NCBI RefSeq assembly: GCF_900156455.1
Contig: NZ_FTNQ01000001.1
Location: 1,426,001 to 1,490,000 of the forward strand
From: Microbacterium sp. RURRCA19A
Lineage (GTDB): Bacteria > Actinomycetota > Actinomycetes > Actinomycetales > Microbacteriaceae
Direction of reading: 5' to 3'
DNA: 64,000 nt
Numbering within the stretch: position 1 is the first letter of the stretch; every line of letters starts with the position of its first letter. Positions 25,425 to 33,929 of this stretch are shown here, in pieces. The notes below the pieces were generated by a model. It was not told the DNA's origin, ran no database searches, and worked only from the letters and a program-made list of their open reading frames with translations. The position numbers and the translations under genes are program-made.

Positions 25425-25466
25425 ACGGATGCCTCGACCCTCCCCAGGGCCGAGGCATCCGTTTTC
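25425..25466 (+). terminator. Intrinsic terminator after the response regulator
   Basis: ACGGATGCCTCG (25425-25436) pairs with CGAGGCATCCGT (25451-25462), with an inner CCCT/AGGG extension, and is followed by TTTTC. This is a textbook rho-independent terminator on the plus strand. The convergent GT2 gene ends at 25486. Confidence 0.85.
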
Positions 25467-25485
25467 TGACGCGTTCGGGTCGCGT

Positions 25486-26961
25486 TCAGACCTTGTATCC
25501 GTGGTGACGACGGACGAGCTTGGAGAACATGAGGAGGGTCTGCAGGACGGTGACGACACCGACGATGGGCCAGCCGATCCAGAGGATCGAGGACTGCACC
25601 ATCGGCCCGACGAGGACCCAGATGACGGCGAGCGCGATCGCGACGGCGATGAGGACCACCATCGGCGCCCAGTGACCGAGGCCGCCACCGCGCTCGGCCT
25701 TGGCCTGCATGGCCCAGTTGTCGACCTTCTTCCGCGAGAGGAAGCGGGTCCAGGAGCGCACGAAGTGACTGATGCGGATCCACATGAAGATCTCGGCCGG
25801 GAAGAACAGCACGGCGAAGAGGATGTCCGTGCGGTCGACCGCGGCCATCGTGCGGGCGATCCGCAGGTTCAGCAGCATGGCCACCACCGGCGGGATCAGC
25901 CACAGGGGCGAGAAGACGAAGGCGTTGATCGAGAGCGAACCGGCGAGCAGCGTCAGGAACGCCACGCGGACGAAGAGGTTGGTCAGCATGCCGAAGTTCT
26001 CGAACCAGCGCAGACGCAGGTTGGGGTGGAACGGCTGTCCCTTGGTGTCCCCACGCTGCCCCGGCCACATGAGCTCGATGGCGCCGTAGGTCCACTTCAC
26101 CTGCTGGGCGTCGTACCCGGAGAGCGTCGTCATGCCGCCGACGTTGGCACGGGCGTACGGGCTGATCTTGGTCAGGTAGCCGGCGCTCTTGATCTGCAGC
26201 GACAGCAGGGAGTCCTCCACCTCGGAGTCCTTGACCCAGGGCGTGACCTGGTGGTTCTGCTTCATCGCCTCGCGGAGGGCGTTGGTGGAGAAGATCGAGA
26301 ACTGCCCGCCGAGCACCGCCATGTTGCGGCCGCGCAGGAGGTTCTGCAGGTTGAAGGCGGCGAACTGCGTCCGCTGGCCGGCCGTGAGGAAGCGGGCGAT
26401 CATGCCCTTGATGGGCTTGTCGTCGATCGTGTAGATCGCCGAGATGCCGCCGATACGGGAGTCGGACACGGCCTCGGTCTCGAGGTACTCCACGGCCTTG
26501 CTGTCGGCGATGGTGTCGCCGTCGACGCCCAGGAGATAGTCGTACCCCTCGACGAGCGAGTAACCGTAGTTCAGTGCGCCGACCTTCTTGTCGGGGTTCT
26601 TGCCGATGTCGTGGACGAACACCTCGGTGAACTGCTCACCGAGGTCGGTGGTGATCTCGTGCGGGCCGCTGTACTCGGACGCGATCTTGACCGTCGCGTC
26701 GGACGTGTTGTTGACGACGACGTGGATGACATCGGGCACGCGGGTCTGACCGAGCAGGGCCTCGATCACGTCGGCGATCGACTCCTCCTCGTTGTACGCC
26801 GGGATGACGCATCCGATGGTCGAGCGGTGCACCGTCGAGTGCTCCAGCACGGAGGCGAAGTCGTCCGGGAACGCGTGCTCCTCGACGATGGGAGCCGCTG
26901 CGCCGCCCACCGGATAGGTGAGCGCCCGGTTCTGGGGAGCGAAGCTTCGCGCATCGGTCAT
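25486..26961 (-). CDS. Processive family 2 glycosyltransferase
   Basis: A 491-residue membrane synthase. A cytoplasmic N-terminus precedes the GT-A domain: GCVIPAYNEEESIADVIEA, VDGDT with D147/D149, EVEDS with D250, and QQVKW at 286-290 in the position of the processive QxxRW motif. At least four C-terminal membrane helices follow, with a basic tail (KLVRRHHGYKV). This is the architecture of a polysaccharide synthase that also extrudes its product. ATG 26961 has a GGAAG ribosome site. Neighbours (GH6, two-component system, degenerate GGDEF proteins) point to a regulated exopolysaccharide; beta-glucan is only a guess from GH6. Confidence 0.9.
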   Translation of the reverse strand: MTDARSFAPQNRALTYPVGGAAAPIVEEHAFPDDFASVLEHSTVHRSTIGCVIPAYNEEESIADVIEALLGQTRVPDVIHVVVNNTSDATVKIASEYSGPHEITTDLGEQFTEVFVHDIGKNPDKKVGALNYGYSLVEGYDYLLGVDGDTIADSKAVEYLETEAVSDSRIGGISAIYTIDDKPIKGMIARFLTAGQRTQFAAFNLQNLLRGRNMAVLGGQFSIFSTNALREAMKQNHQVTPWVKDSEVEDSLLSLQIKSAGYLTKISPYARANVGGMTTLSGYDAQQVKWTYGAIELMWPGQRGDTKGQPFHPNLRLRWFENFGMLTNLFVRVAFLTLLAGSLSINAFVFSPLWLIPPVVAMLLNLRIARTMAAVDRTDILFAVLFFPAEIFMWIRISHFVRSWTRFLSRKKVDNWAMQAKAERGGGLGHWAPMVVLIAVAIALAVIWVLVGPMVQSSILWIGWPIVGVVTVLQTLLMFSKLVRRHHGYKV

Positions 26962-27106
26962 GGCGGTGTCTTCCTGTCGGAGGGGCGGCGGTTCAGCCGT
27001 GTCCCACTCTGATAGGTTCACCGCAAGGCCACCGCCGCACATGACCACCGTCCCCGCAAGATTTCCTCAAGATTCCCGCGGGGCCCGGCACAGGGAGAGC
27101 TCCGAG

Positions 27107-28186
27107 ATGGTCGTCCTCGACCTCCTCGCCGCCATCGCCGCGGCATCAGTCGCGGGAGCCGCGCTGTTCCTCGCGCACGGCCGCCATGGCGACGACCGCG
27201 GCGGCCCGCGCGCAGAACTCGTGCGGTACATGGGTGTCGCCGCGCTCGCCGCGTTGGCGTGCTCGCTGGCGAACGTGGTGGAGGTGGCCGGCGGCGGAAG
27301 GTTCGCCGCCGCGGTGGGGAACGCCACCAACGTCGTGACGGTGGGGCTGGCCTGGGCGGGCGCCCGTCGACTCAACGCGCGGCGCGGGATCGGCGCGGCC
27401 ACGACGGGGGCCGTCGGCATCCTGATGCTCGCCGTCACCTTCGTCGTCCCCGCGGACGAGGCCACTCTCCTCAAGACCGTGGGACTCGTGGTCTTCGCCG
27501 TCCTCGCCGCGGTGGAGTTCGCGCGTCGACCCGTGAGCGATCTGGCCGGTGCTCGGATCCTCGTCGCGACACTCGTCGTGTTCGGGGCCTTCAACCTCTA
27601 CCGGCTGGTCGTGGGCGTCACCGCCGGGATGACGTCGGCCCTGTGGCACGTCACCGCATCGACGCAGATCACCACCCTCCTCAGCGCACTGGCGATCGTG
27701 GGGATGGGTTTCGGGTCCGTACTTCTGGGACGACAGCTCGACGACGATCCGTCACCGGGGACCCGGGCGCACGATCGCCGCATCCTCCGTCTGACTGCGG
27801 AAGACATCCTGCGCGACCACCAGCGGGTCCACGTCATGATCGCCCGCATCCCCGAGATCGATCTGATCCGCGCGGCGCACAGCGCAGGTCGCGCCGAAGA
27901 GATGATCACGGTGCTGGTGGATGCCGCGCACGAAGCGCTGCCGGGATCCTCGTCCGGCGTCCCCGCACGCGACACCGTCTTCGTGCTGCACGCCGGATCG
28001 ACGCCCCGCACAGAGGCGGAAGCCGCGGTGCGACGGATCTTCGCCGGGCAGATGCCGTTGATCGACTACACCGACACCCCCGACGTGACGTTCGAACACC
28101 ACACCGTGGTCGACGTGCACGACCTCTCCCTGCTGATGGAGAGCCGTCGACTGCGTCCCGGCTCGGGCGCGGTTCCGCACGTCTGA
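27107..28186 (+). CDS. Multi-helix membrane protein with degenerate GGDEF domain A
   Basis: A 359-residue protein. The N-terminal half (about 1-205) has six to seven membrane helices. The cytoplasmic C-terminal half looks like a GGDEF fold: VHVMIARIPEIDLIRAAHSAG corresponds to the DxD/FKxxND region, VLVDAAHEALPG follows, and PARDTVFVL stands where the RxGGDEF active site should be. The catalytic motif is absent, so diguanylate cyclase activity is not expected; ligand binding or protein interaction is possible. ATG 27107 has a GGGAGAG ribosome site. It is divergent from the GT2 gene, with a sister protein at 30859. Confidence 0.75.
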   Translation: MVVLDLLAAIAAASVAGAALFLAHGRHGDDRGGPRAELVRYMGVAALAALACSLANVVEVAGGGRFAAAVGNATNVVTVGLAWAGARRLNARRGIGAATTGAVGILMLAVTFVVPADEATLLKTVGLVVFAVLAAVEFARRPVSDLAGARILVATLVVFGAFNLYRLVVGVTAGMTSALWHVTASTQITTLLSALAIVGMGFGSVLLGRQLDDDPSPGTRAHDRRILRLTAEDILRDHQRVHVMIARIPEIDLIRAAHSAGRAEEMITVLVDAAHEALPGSSSGVPARDTVFVLHAGSTPRTEAEAAVRRIFAGQMPLIDYTDTPDVTFEHHTVVDVHDLSLLMESRRLRPGSGAVPHV

Positions 28187-28206
28187 GCCGGGACGCCGTC
28201 GGGCGT

Positions 28207-29016
28207 TCAGCCCTGGTTGCTGCTCTGGCCCCACCCCGGCGCGCGGCCGGTGCCCGTCGTCGAATCGCTCGACTGGCTGGCGGTCGCCGACCCGTCGGAG
28301 GAGAAGATGGCGATCGGCAGATACTGGTACACCGTCTGCTGGGTGAACGACGTGTCGGAGTTCGCGGAGCCCTCGACGGCGATGTTCAGCGCGAACTCCA
28401 GCGTGATGCCGTAGGTGTCGTTCGGCAGCTGGCGGATCGAGGTCGTGGGCACGAGCAGGCCGCCCTGGAAACTGTTCAGGAGAAGGCCGCGGTCCGAGCG
28501 GAGGGTGTCGGTCGGCACGAGCGTGCGAGGGTCGGCGCTGAACTGGAACGGATTCGACACCTGACCACCGGACTGCGCGGTCTGCGAGGTGATGGAGACC
28601 GACGAGATGTAGACGCGACGCTTCTGGGTGAGGACCGACTTCTCGTCGACGCGGTGATCGTGCACGTTGAGCGCGAAGCCGAACTGCTTCTCGTTGGTCG
28701 CGGTCCACTCCATGGTCCGCTTCGGGTCGACCGCCCAGACGTCGAGGCGCAGCTCGAGGCCGTCGGCGACCTCCGAGGACAGCGACACCGAGCCGTCGTA
28801 GGTGAACCGGGAGTCGAACGGCATGGCGGAAGCCGTCGCCTGCGGCGCGGGGGTCGCGACGACGACCGACTGTCCCCCACCGGACGTCTGCGCCTGGATC
28901 GCGTTGAACGCGTCCGCGACCTGGGCGCACCCGGAGAGGGTGATCGGACCGCCGAGGGCGACGACGGCGGCGAGCGCCACGGCGCGCAGAGTTCGGCGGT
29001 GAGTGGAGCTGCTCAC
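28207..29016 (-). CDS. Lipoprotein A of the GH6/GT2 locus
   Basis: A 269-residue exported protein with a lipoprotein signal ending GGPITLSGC. A Ser/Thr/Gly/Ala linker precedes a beta-rich domain (FDSRFTYDGSVSLSSEVADG, LDVWAVDPKRTMEWTATNE, LTQKRRVYISSVSITSQ, TTSIRQLPNDTYGITLEFAL). GTG 29016 has AGGAGA upstream. It has the same plan as the lipoprotein at 31978: Cys, Pro/Thr linker, then a domain with TMDRWTAT/MEWTAT-like and Gln-Lys/Tyr segments. Family unknown. Possibly a surface partner of the polymer. Confidence 0.7.
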   Translation of the reverse strand: MSSSTHRRTLRAVALAAVVALGGPITLSGCAQVADAFNAIQAQTSGGGQSVVVATPAPQATASAMPFDSRFTYDGSVSLSSEVADGLELRLDVWAVDPKRTMEWTATNEKQFGFALNVHDHRVDEKSVLTQKRRVYISSVSITSQTAQSGGQVSNPFQFSADPRTLVPTDTLRSDRGLLLNSFQGGLLVPTTSIRQLPNDTYGITLEFALNIAVEGSANSDTSFTQQTVYQYLPIAIFSSDGSATASQSSDSTTGTGRAPGWGQSSNQG

Positions 29017-29181
29017 GGGTATCTCCTGATGCTGAGGGCGCAGGTGCGCGGAGGTCGACGAAACGACCATCACACTGCGGGATGCAGGCCTCAGGGGGAG
29101 TCTGACCGGACGACGCGACCGGGGAGGAAGCGAAGGGCGAGCAGAGACAGGATGGCGCGCAGAAGACTACACCATCGTCTA

Positions 29182-29187
29182 TACACT
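29182..29187 (+). promoter_or_regulatory. -10 box for leaderless histidine kinase mRNA
   Basis: TACACT (within TATACACT, 29180-29187) ends seven bases before ATG 29195. No ribosome site is present. Confidence 0.45.
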
Positions 29188-29194
29188 CGATCAC

Positions 29195-30862
29195 ATGGCA
29201 GCCGTGAGGAGCGTTCGGTCGGTGTCGTCGCCGGTCGCTTCCGACGCCGACGACGCGAGCGGACCGAGCAGCCGGACGCGTTCGGTCTGGCTCCTGCAGC
29301 TGGTCCTCGGCGCGAGCGTCGTCATCACCGTCCTGCTCGTCCAGGCCCTCGTGCCGTCCCTCTTCGCGGTGTGGACGTTCTCGACCGGCGTGGGCGTCGT
29401 CATCGCCCTGACCGCGGTCGCGATCATGGTGCCTTGGCACCGGCTCCCGCGGAATGCGGTCGCACTCATCCCCTTCGGCGACATCGTCGGCATCGGGCTG
29501 CTGAGCTTCGGAACCGACCTGCGCTTCGGGTTCTTCTGGGTGTTCCCGATCACCTGGATCGCCACCCACTTCGTCCTCAGCATGATGATCGCCTCCCTCG
29601 CCGCCGTCGGCGTGATCATCGTGGCGGACGCCTCCGTCAACGGCGCCGGCCCCGCCACGGCGTTGCGGCTGATCGTGGTCCTCCTGTCACTGACGTTCAT
29701 CGCGATCACGGCGTATCTGTCGTCGCGACAGACGCGCGCGTTCAAGCAACTCCTCCGGCGCCAGGCCACCCGACTGCAGGGCACGCTGCAACGCGTCACC
29801 GGACAGGAACGGCGCGTGTCGCAGATGCTCAACGGCCTGGACACCGGCATCGCGCGGCTGTCGGTCGACGGCGAGGTCCTCGCGCTCAACGACATGTATG
29901 TGAACCTGTACGGCATCGAGCGCGACGAGCCGTCGCGGCCCGGCGGAGCGGTCGAATACGCCAGCCTGCGCGGCGAACCGCTGCCCGACACGGAGCGCCC
30001 CTTCGTGCGGGCCGCACGAGGCGAGCAGTTCGAGGATGAACGCGTGTGGCTCTTCGACGCGCAGGGTGACTGGCACGCTCTGTCCGTGTCCACCCGGCGC
30101 CTCGTGCCGTCCGACGAGCCCGAGAGCACGCTTCTCATCGTCCACGACATCACCGCCCTCATCGAGGCGGAACGGGCGCGGGAGCGCCTCGCCGCGACCG
30201 TGTCCCACGAACTGCGCAACCCGCTCACGGCCATCATCGGCCACGCCGACCTCGCGCTCGATGCGCCGGACCTGACACCGAAGGTGCGCGAGCAGCTCGA
30301 GGTCATCGCGGGCGCCGGGGAACGCATGCAGACGCTCATCTCGGAGATCCTGGCGAACTCCCGCGGGGTGTTCCGCGAAGAGAAGGCGTCCGCGACGGCG
30401 GATGCCAGCCGCATCATCGCTTCGTCGCTCGAGTCGTTCCGGCCGGCCGCGGCCGCCCGCCGTGTCAGCGTGAACGACGACCTCCCGGCGACGGCCGAAG
30501 TCGCGGGGGACGGATTCCGTCTGCGGCAGGCGTTCGACAACATCCTCAGCAACGCCATCAAGTACACCCCCGGAGGCGGGAGCGTGCACGTCACGGGCCA
30601 CGTCTTCGACGATCACGTCGAGCTCACGTTCGCCGACACGGGCATCGGCATCCATCCCGAAGACCTCCCCCGGATCTTCGACCCGTATTTCCGCGCCCGT
30701 GCGGCGCGCGAAAGCCCCACGCCCGGTACGGGTCTCGGGATGGGCATCGTCCGCAGCATCGTCGAGGAGCAGGGGGGATCGCTGGAGCTCGAGAGCGAGG
30801 TCGGCACGGGCACGACGGTCACGGTCCGTCTGCCTTCGCGCTCGACGGCGGCCGAGGCATGA
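29195..30862 (+). CDS. Membrane sensor histidine kinase with PAS-like domain
   Basis: A 555-residue kinase. About six membrane helices span residues 31-175, followed by a coiled-coil and a PAS-like domain (about 208-320; MLNGLDTGIARLSVDGEVLALND). HisKA has TVSHELRNPL with H338. The HATPase domain shows the N box FDNILSNAIKYTP, G1 FADTGIGI, F box DPYFRA and G2 GLGMGIV. It likely phosphorylates the response regulator at 24426. Its stop overlaps the ATG of the next gene (ATGA at 30859-30862). Confidence 0.92.
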   Translation: MAAVRSVRSVSSPVASDADDASGPSSRTRSVWLLQLVLGASVVITVLLVQALVPSLFAVWTFSTGVGVVIALTAVAIMVPWHRLPRNAVALIPFGDIVGIGLLSFGTDLRFGFFWVFPITWIATHFVLSMMIASLAAVGVIIVADASVNGAGPATALRLIVVLLSLTFIAITAYLSSRQTRAFKQLLRRQATRLQGTLQRVTGQERRVSQMLNGLDTGIARLSVDGEVLALNDMYVNLYGIERDEPSRPGGAVEYASLRGEPLPDTERPFVRAARGEQFEDERVWLFDAQGDWHALSVSTRRLVPSDEPESTLLIVHDITALIEAERARERLAATVSHELRNPLTAIIGHADLALDAPDLTPKVREQLEVIAGAGERMQTLISEILANSRGVFREEKASATADASRIIASSLESFRPAAAARRVSVNDDLPATAEVAGDGFRLRQAFDNILSNAIKYTPGGGSVHVTGHVFDDHVELTFADTGIGIHPEDLPRIFDPYFRARAARESPTPGTGLGMGIVRSIVEEQGGSLELESEVGTGTTVTVRLPSRSTAAEA

Positions 30863-31977
30863 CGACCCAGGAGACGCTCGCCAACCTCGGGCTCGCCCAG
30901 GCGACCGTCGCCACGTTGGCGACCGTGATGGTGATCGGTCTCGGGTTCCTGCACCGCCCGTCGCGCGCGGCGCTGCTCTGGTCGCTGGCGTTCGTGCTGG
31001 CGATGTCGAGCACATGGATCTCGGTCACGGGTTCGGTGGTCGACGACGAGGGCGTCCGCCGGGCCGGACTCGGCCTGATGCTCGGTGCCCCCGCGCTGAT
31101 CTGGTCGGGTTTCCGGGCGCGGCGGCACGTTCCCGCCCTGCCCTGGATCGCGGTGCTCCAGTCGATCGCCACCGCCGTCGCCTTCGTCCTGGCTTCCGAT
31201 CTCCAGGTGTACGGGATGACGTTCCGGGTGGCTTTCCTGGGGGCGGCGATCTTCGCGGGGCTCACGATCGCCGAGGTTCGTCGGGCCGCCGACCGATTCG
31301 AGCGCCTCGCGCTGCCGCTGATCGTCGTGTCCGCCGGATTCGTCGCCCTCGCGGGAGCGATCGTCGTCGCCGGTCTCGCCCTGCCCTCGAGCGCGCAGGA
31401 CCTCACGCTCCCGCGCATCCTCAACGGCCTCGCGATGCTGATCTACCTCGTGTGCGCCACGGTGAGCGTGCTGTACTTCACTTCGGTCTCTCCCGTCGGG
31501 ACACGCTCAGCCCGATCGTGGCCGCAGTTCTCGGTCACCGCGGACGACCGGCTCGCGCGTGCCCGTCGCTCGCAGGAGAGCTCCTGGAACGTGCTGGCGA
31601 TACGACTCGACGACCCCGATCAGATCCGCAGCACGATCGGCGAGAACGGCTGGAACCGCATCGTCTCGGCCTTCGAGGCCCTGGTGGCCTCGACGCTGCC
31701 GGCCGAGGCCGACATCGGGCGGCCGGCTCGCGGACGCCTCGTCGTGGTCGTCTGCCGTCCCGGACCGGTTCTCCGGGAGCACGTGCGCACTCTTCTGCGC
31801 CGTGTGACCGAGATGGATGCCGACGACTGGGCCGATCTCCAGCTCTCGGCGAGCATCGGGTGGGTCCCTGCGGAGTCGGCCTGGTACGACCTCGACGAAC
31901 TCGTGAACCGTGCCGAGGAAGCGGCGCTGACGGCGACCGGACTGGGTGGCGACCGGTGGGAGCGGCTCCGGGCCTGA
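30859..31977 (+). CDS. Multi-helix membrane protein with degenerate GGDEF domain B
   Basis: A 372-residue protein with about seven N-terminal membrane helices and a cytoplasmic GGDEF-like C-terminus. WNVLAIRLDDPDQIRSTIGENGW fits the early part of the fold. GRPARGRLVVVV replaces the GGDEF strand, and LQLSASIGWVPAE followed by LDELVNRAEEAALTA matches the end of the domain (usually VSIGVA and LLxRADxALYxAK). The active motif is missing. It is translated with the histidine kinase and is similar in plan to the protein at 27107. Likely a signalling partner without cyclase activity. Confidence 0.78.
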   Translation: MTTQETLANLGLAQATVATLATVMVIGLGFLHRPSRAALLWSLAFVLAMSSTWISVTGSVVDDEGVRRAGLGLMLGAPALIWSGFRARRHVPALPWIAVLQSIATAVAFVLASDLQVYGMTFRVAFLGAAIFAGLTIAEVRRAADRFERLALPLIVVSAGFVALAGAIVVAGLALPSSAQDLTLPRILNGLAMLIYLVCATVSVLYFTSVSPVGTRSARSWPQFSVTADDRLARARRSQESSWNVLAIRLDDPDQIRSTIGENGWNRIVSAFEALVASTLPAEADIGRPARGRLVVVVCRPGPVLREHVRTLLRRVTEMDADDWADLQLSASIGWVPAESAWYDLDELVNRAEEAALTATGLGGDRWERLRA

Positions 31978-32613
31978 TCAGCCGCCGGTCGTCGCGTCGC
32001 GGGCGATCGCGACCGTGACGGTGTCGCTGGCCGTCTGCTTGGCGAAGTCGCTCGAGGTCGGTGTCGTCTGCAGCAGGAACTCGTACGTGAACTGGAGCGT
32101 CACGAAGGTCGCCTCGGCGGGGACCTCCCCCACGTTGAACGTCTGCGAGTAGCTGTAGGGCGACAGGACGACGTATCCGGGCGGGTTGCTCTGATCGACC
32201 TGTGGCGTCAGCGCGGCGAACGACTGCGTGGCGTTCCCCGGCACCGCCGTCATCGTGGCCCGCTGCAGATACACCTGCTGCCCGTCGTTGGGCGTGACCG
32301 TGGTGTCCATGGAGATGCTGACCGGCTTGAGCGCGGTCGCCGTCCAGCGGTCCATCGACAGCGTCGACCAGTACTTCACGGTCGCGGCGATGGCGCCGGC
32401 CGTCACCTTCTTCTCGGTGGAACCGCTGGACAGGTCGTTCGGCACGGGCGCCGGGACGGGAACGGTGGAAGCGGAGGTCGCGACGGTGGGCGAGGGAGAC
32501 GTCTGCCCGCCCTGAGCCCACGGCGGCGCGCCGCAACCGACCAGCGTGAGCAGCATCGCTCCCGCGCCGATCGCACCCAGCACGGCTCGGCCGCGGCGCA
32601 CCCGGTCCCCCAT
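31978..32613 (-). CDS. Lipoprotein B of the GH6/GT2 locus
   Basis: A 211-residue exported protein with a lipoprotein signal ending LLTLVGC, a Pro/Ser/Thr linker and a beta-rich domain (VKYWSTLSMDRWTATALKPVSISMDTTV, QVYLQRATMTAVPGN, TFVTLQFTYEFLLQT). Its stop directly abuts the convergent stop of the GGDEF-like gene. The plan and several elements (MDRWTAT, a QKR/QxA strand) recall the lipoprotein at 28207, suggesting a diverged pair. Family unknown. Confidence 0.68.
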   Translation of the reverse strand: MGDRVRRGRAVLGAIGAGAMLLTLVGCGAPPWAQGGQTSPSPTVATSASTVPVPAPVPNDLSSGSTEKKVTAGAIAATVKYWSTLSMDRWTATALKPVSISMDTTVTPNDGQQVYLQRATMTAVPGNATQSFAALTPQVDQSNPPGYVVLSPYSYSQTFNVGEVPAEATFVTLQFTYEFLLQTTPTSSDFAKQTASDTVTVAIARDATTGG

Positions 32614-32888
32614 GAATCCTCCTGTGGTCGTCTTCCGATTCTAGGCGGCCACCAACGGGCAGGCCGAGGGCGCGACGCCCGATCAGAAGTGCCCATGCTC
32701 GCGCGTGCACGGACGGGGAGCGCCGACGACACCCATCCTTTACGCAATCGAAACTCCCATCGGTGGCGCGTGGCGCACGGATGGGGGATCCTCGAAGAGG
32801 CGGATCCATATCGTGCTGCGGCCGACCACCGCCGTTCCGTTGCACGTGCCGTGCGCGGTCTCCCGTTCTTGAGGATTGTGGGTACCGC

Positions 32889-33143
32889 ATGAAGAACACG
32901 CTGGTCCGTTCCGTGGCCACTGCCGCTCTTGTCGCGGGAGCGGCCCTGACGATTCCCTCCGTCGCCCACGCGACGACGACGGACACCTCCGACGGCGCGA
33001 CGACGCACGCCGCCGCCAGTGTCTCCGGCGGCGGCACGCCCGCGCTCGGGATCTGGATCGGAGGCGGCGCTCTCGCTCTCGTCGGCGGCGCGATCGCCGT
33101 CGGCACCACGGTCCGACGTCACCGCCAGGACCTCGACGCCTGA
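32889..33143 (+). CDS. Small exported protein with C-terminal membrane helix
   Basis: An 84-residue protein: MKNTLVRSVATAALVAGAAL forms a signal peptide with cleavage near AHA, followed by a Thr/Asp/Ser-rich stretch, then a Gly/Ala membrane segment (about 52-74) and TTVRRHRQDLDA. This is the plan of a very small surface protein held by a C-terminal anchor. GAGG at 32872-32875 is far (13 bases) from ATG 32889, so the start or the translation signal is unusual. No family recognised. Confidence 0.65.
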   Translation: MKNTLVRSVATAALVAGAALTIPSVAHATTTDTSDGATTHAAASVSGGGTPALGIWIGGGALALVGGAIAVGTTVRRHRQDLDA

Positions 33144-33182
33144 GGCGCCGGAGCCTCCCGCGGGCGGACGTCCCTCCGGGGG

Positions 33183-33875
33183 CTAGGAGGCGACCGCGGG
33201 TCGGTTGCCCTCGACCTCCGCGGTGATGAGGATCGGCAGGTGGTCGCTCAGCCCCTGCGGAAGGGTCCGGATGTGGGCGATGTCGAAGCCGATCGATGTC
33301 GCGAAATCGTAGTGTCCCCGGAAGAAGCGGTAACGCGTGTACGTACGTGCATCGCTGAGGGTGAGTTCGTACCCCTGGTCACGGACCGCCTGGCCGAGGT
33401 TCTCTTTGAACACCGGATAGTTGTAGTCGCCCACCATGAGAGCGGGGAGCCCCGGACCGAGGTCCTGCAACTCCGTCAGCGCCGTACGGATCTGATGGCG
33501 ACGCAGCGAGTTCAGGGCCGTGAGCGGAGCCGCGTGGAAAGAGGCGACGATGACCTCGTGGCCGTCGTCGATGTCGCGCAGCCGGACGCCCAGCATGCGC
33601 TCCTCCGCGGGCTTCAAGACGTAGTCGTGCAGTGACTTCTTGAGGGCGATCGAACGCACCTCGACCGCGCGGAACGTGTTCTCGCGGTAGTAGACGGCGA
33701 GTCCGAGCCGATTGCGTTGCGTGGCCTCCGCGAGCCGCAGCCCGGCGATCTCGGTGGGGATGTCGCGGGTGTCGCACTCCTGGAGACAGAGGACGTCGAC
33801 CGCGTGCGCGTCGACGAGCGCGGCGAGCTCCCCCGCCGCGCGATGCTTGCGCAGGTTGTACGAAATGACCTTCAT
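33183..33875 (-). CDS. Endonuclease/exonuclease/phosphatase-family protein
   Basis: A 230-residue protein with the EEP fold motifs: SYNLRKH with N7 at the start, VLCLQECD with E33, VASFHAAPL with the central His, MVGDYNY with the D-x-N pair, and LSDHLPILI with the C-terminal Asp-His. These are the metal and catalytic residues of DNase I/sphingomyelinase-type phosphoesterases. No signal peptide, so cytoplasmic. Substrate unknown. Confidence 0.9.
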   Translation of the reverse strand: MKVISYNLRKHRAAGELAALVDAHAVDVLCLQECDTRDIPTEIAGLRLAEATQRNRLGLAVYYRENTFRAVEVRSIALKKSLHDYVLKPAEERMLGVRLRDIDDGHEVIVASFHAAPLTALNSLRRHQIRTALTELQDLGPGLPALMVGDYNYPVFKENLGQAVRDQGYELTLSDARTYTRYRFFRGHYDFATSIGFDIAHIRTLPQGLSDHLPILITAEVEGNRPAVAS

Positions 33876-33884
33876 GGCCAGGCC

Positions 33885-33890
33885 AGCCTA
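33885..33890 (-). promoter_or_regulatory. -10 box upstream of the EEP gene
   Basis: TAGGCT on the minus strand ends nine bases before ATG 33875; a very short or absent 5' leader is likely. Confidence 0.4.
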
Positions 33891-33929
33891 GAAGGCGCAC
33901 CCCACGGGTTGCTGAGGGTTGCGAAACGC

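Noticed and set aside
27259..30039. 926-codon plus-strand frame
   Set aside because: Arg/Gly/Pro-rich noise in another frame of three real genes (27107, 28207 antisense, 29195).
27107..31977. Active diguanylate cyclases
   Set aside because: The GGDEF active-site motif is absent from both proteins.
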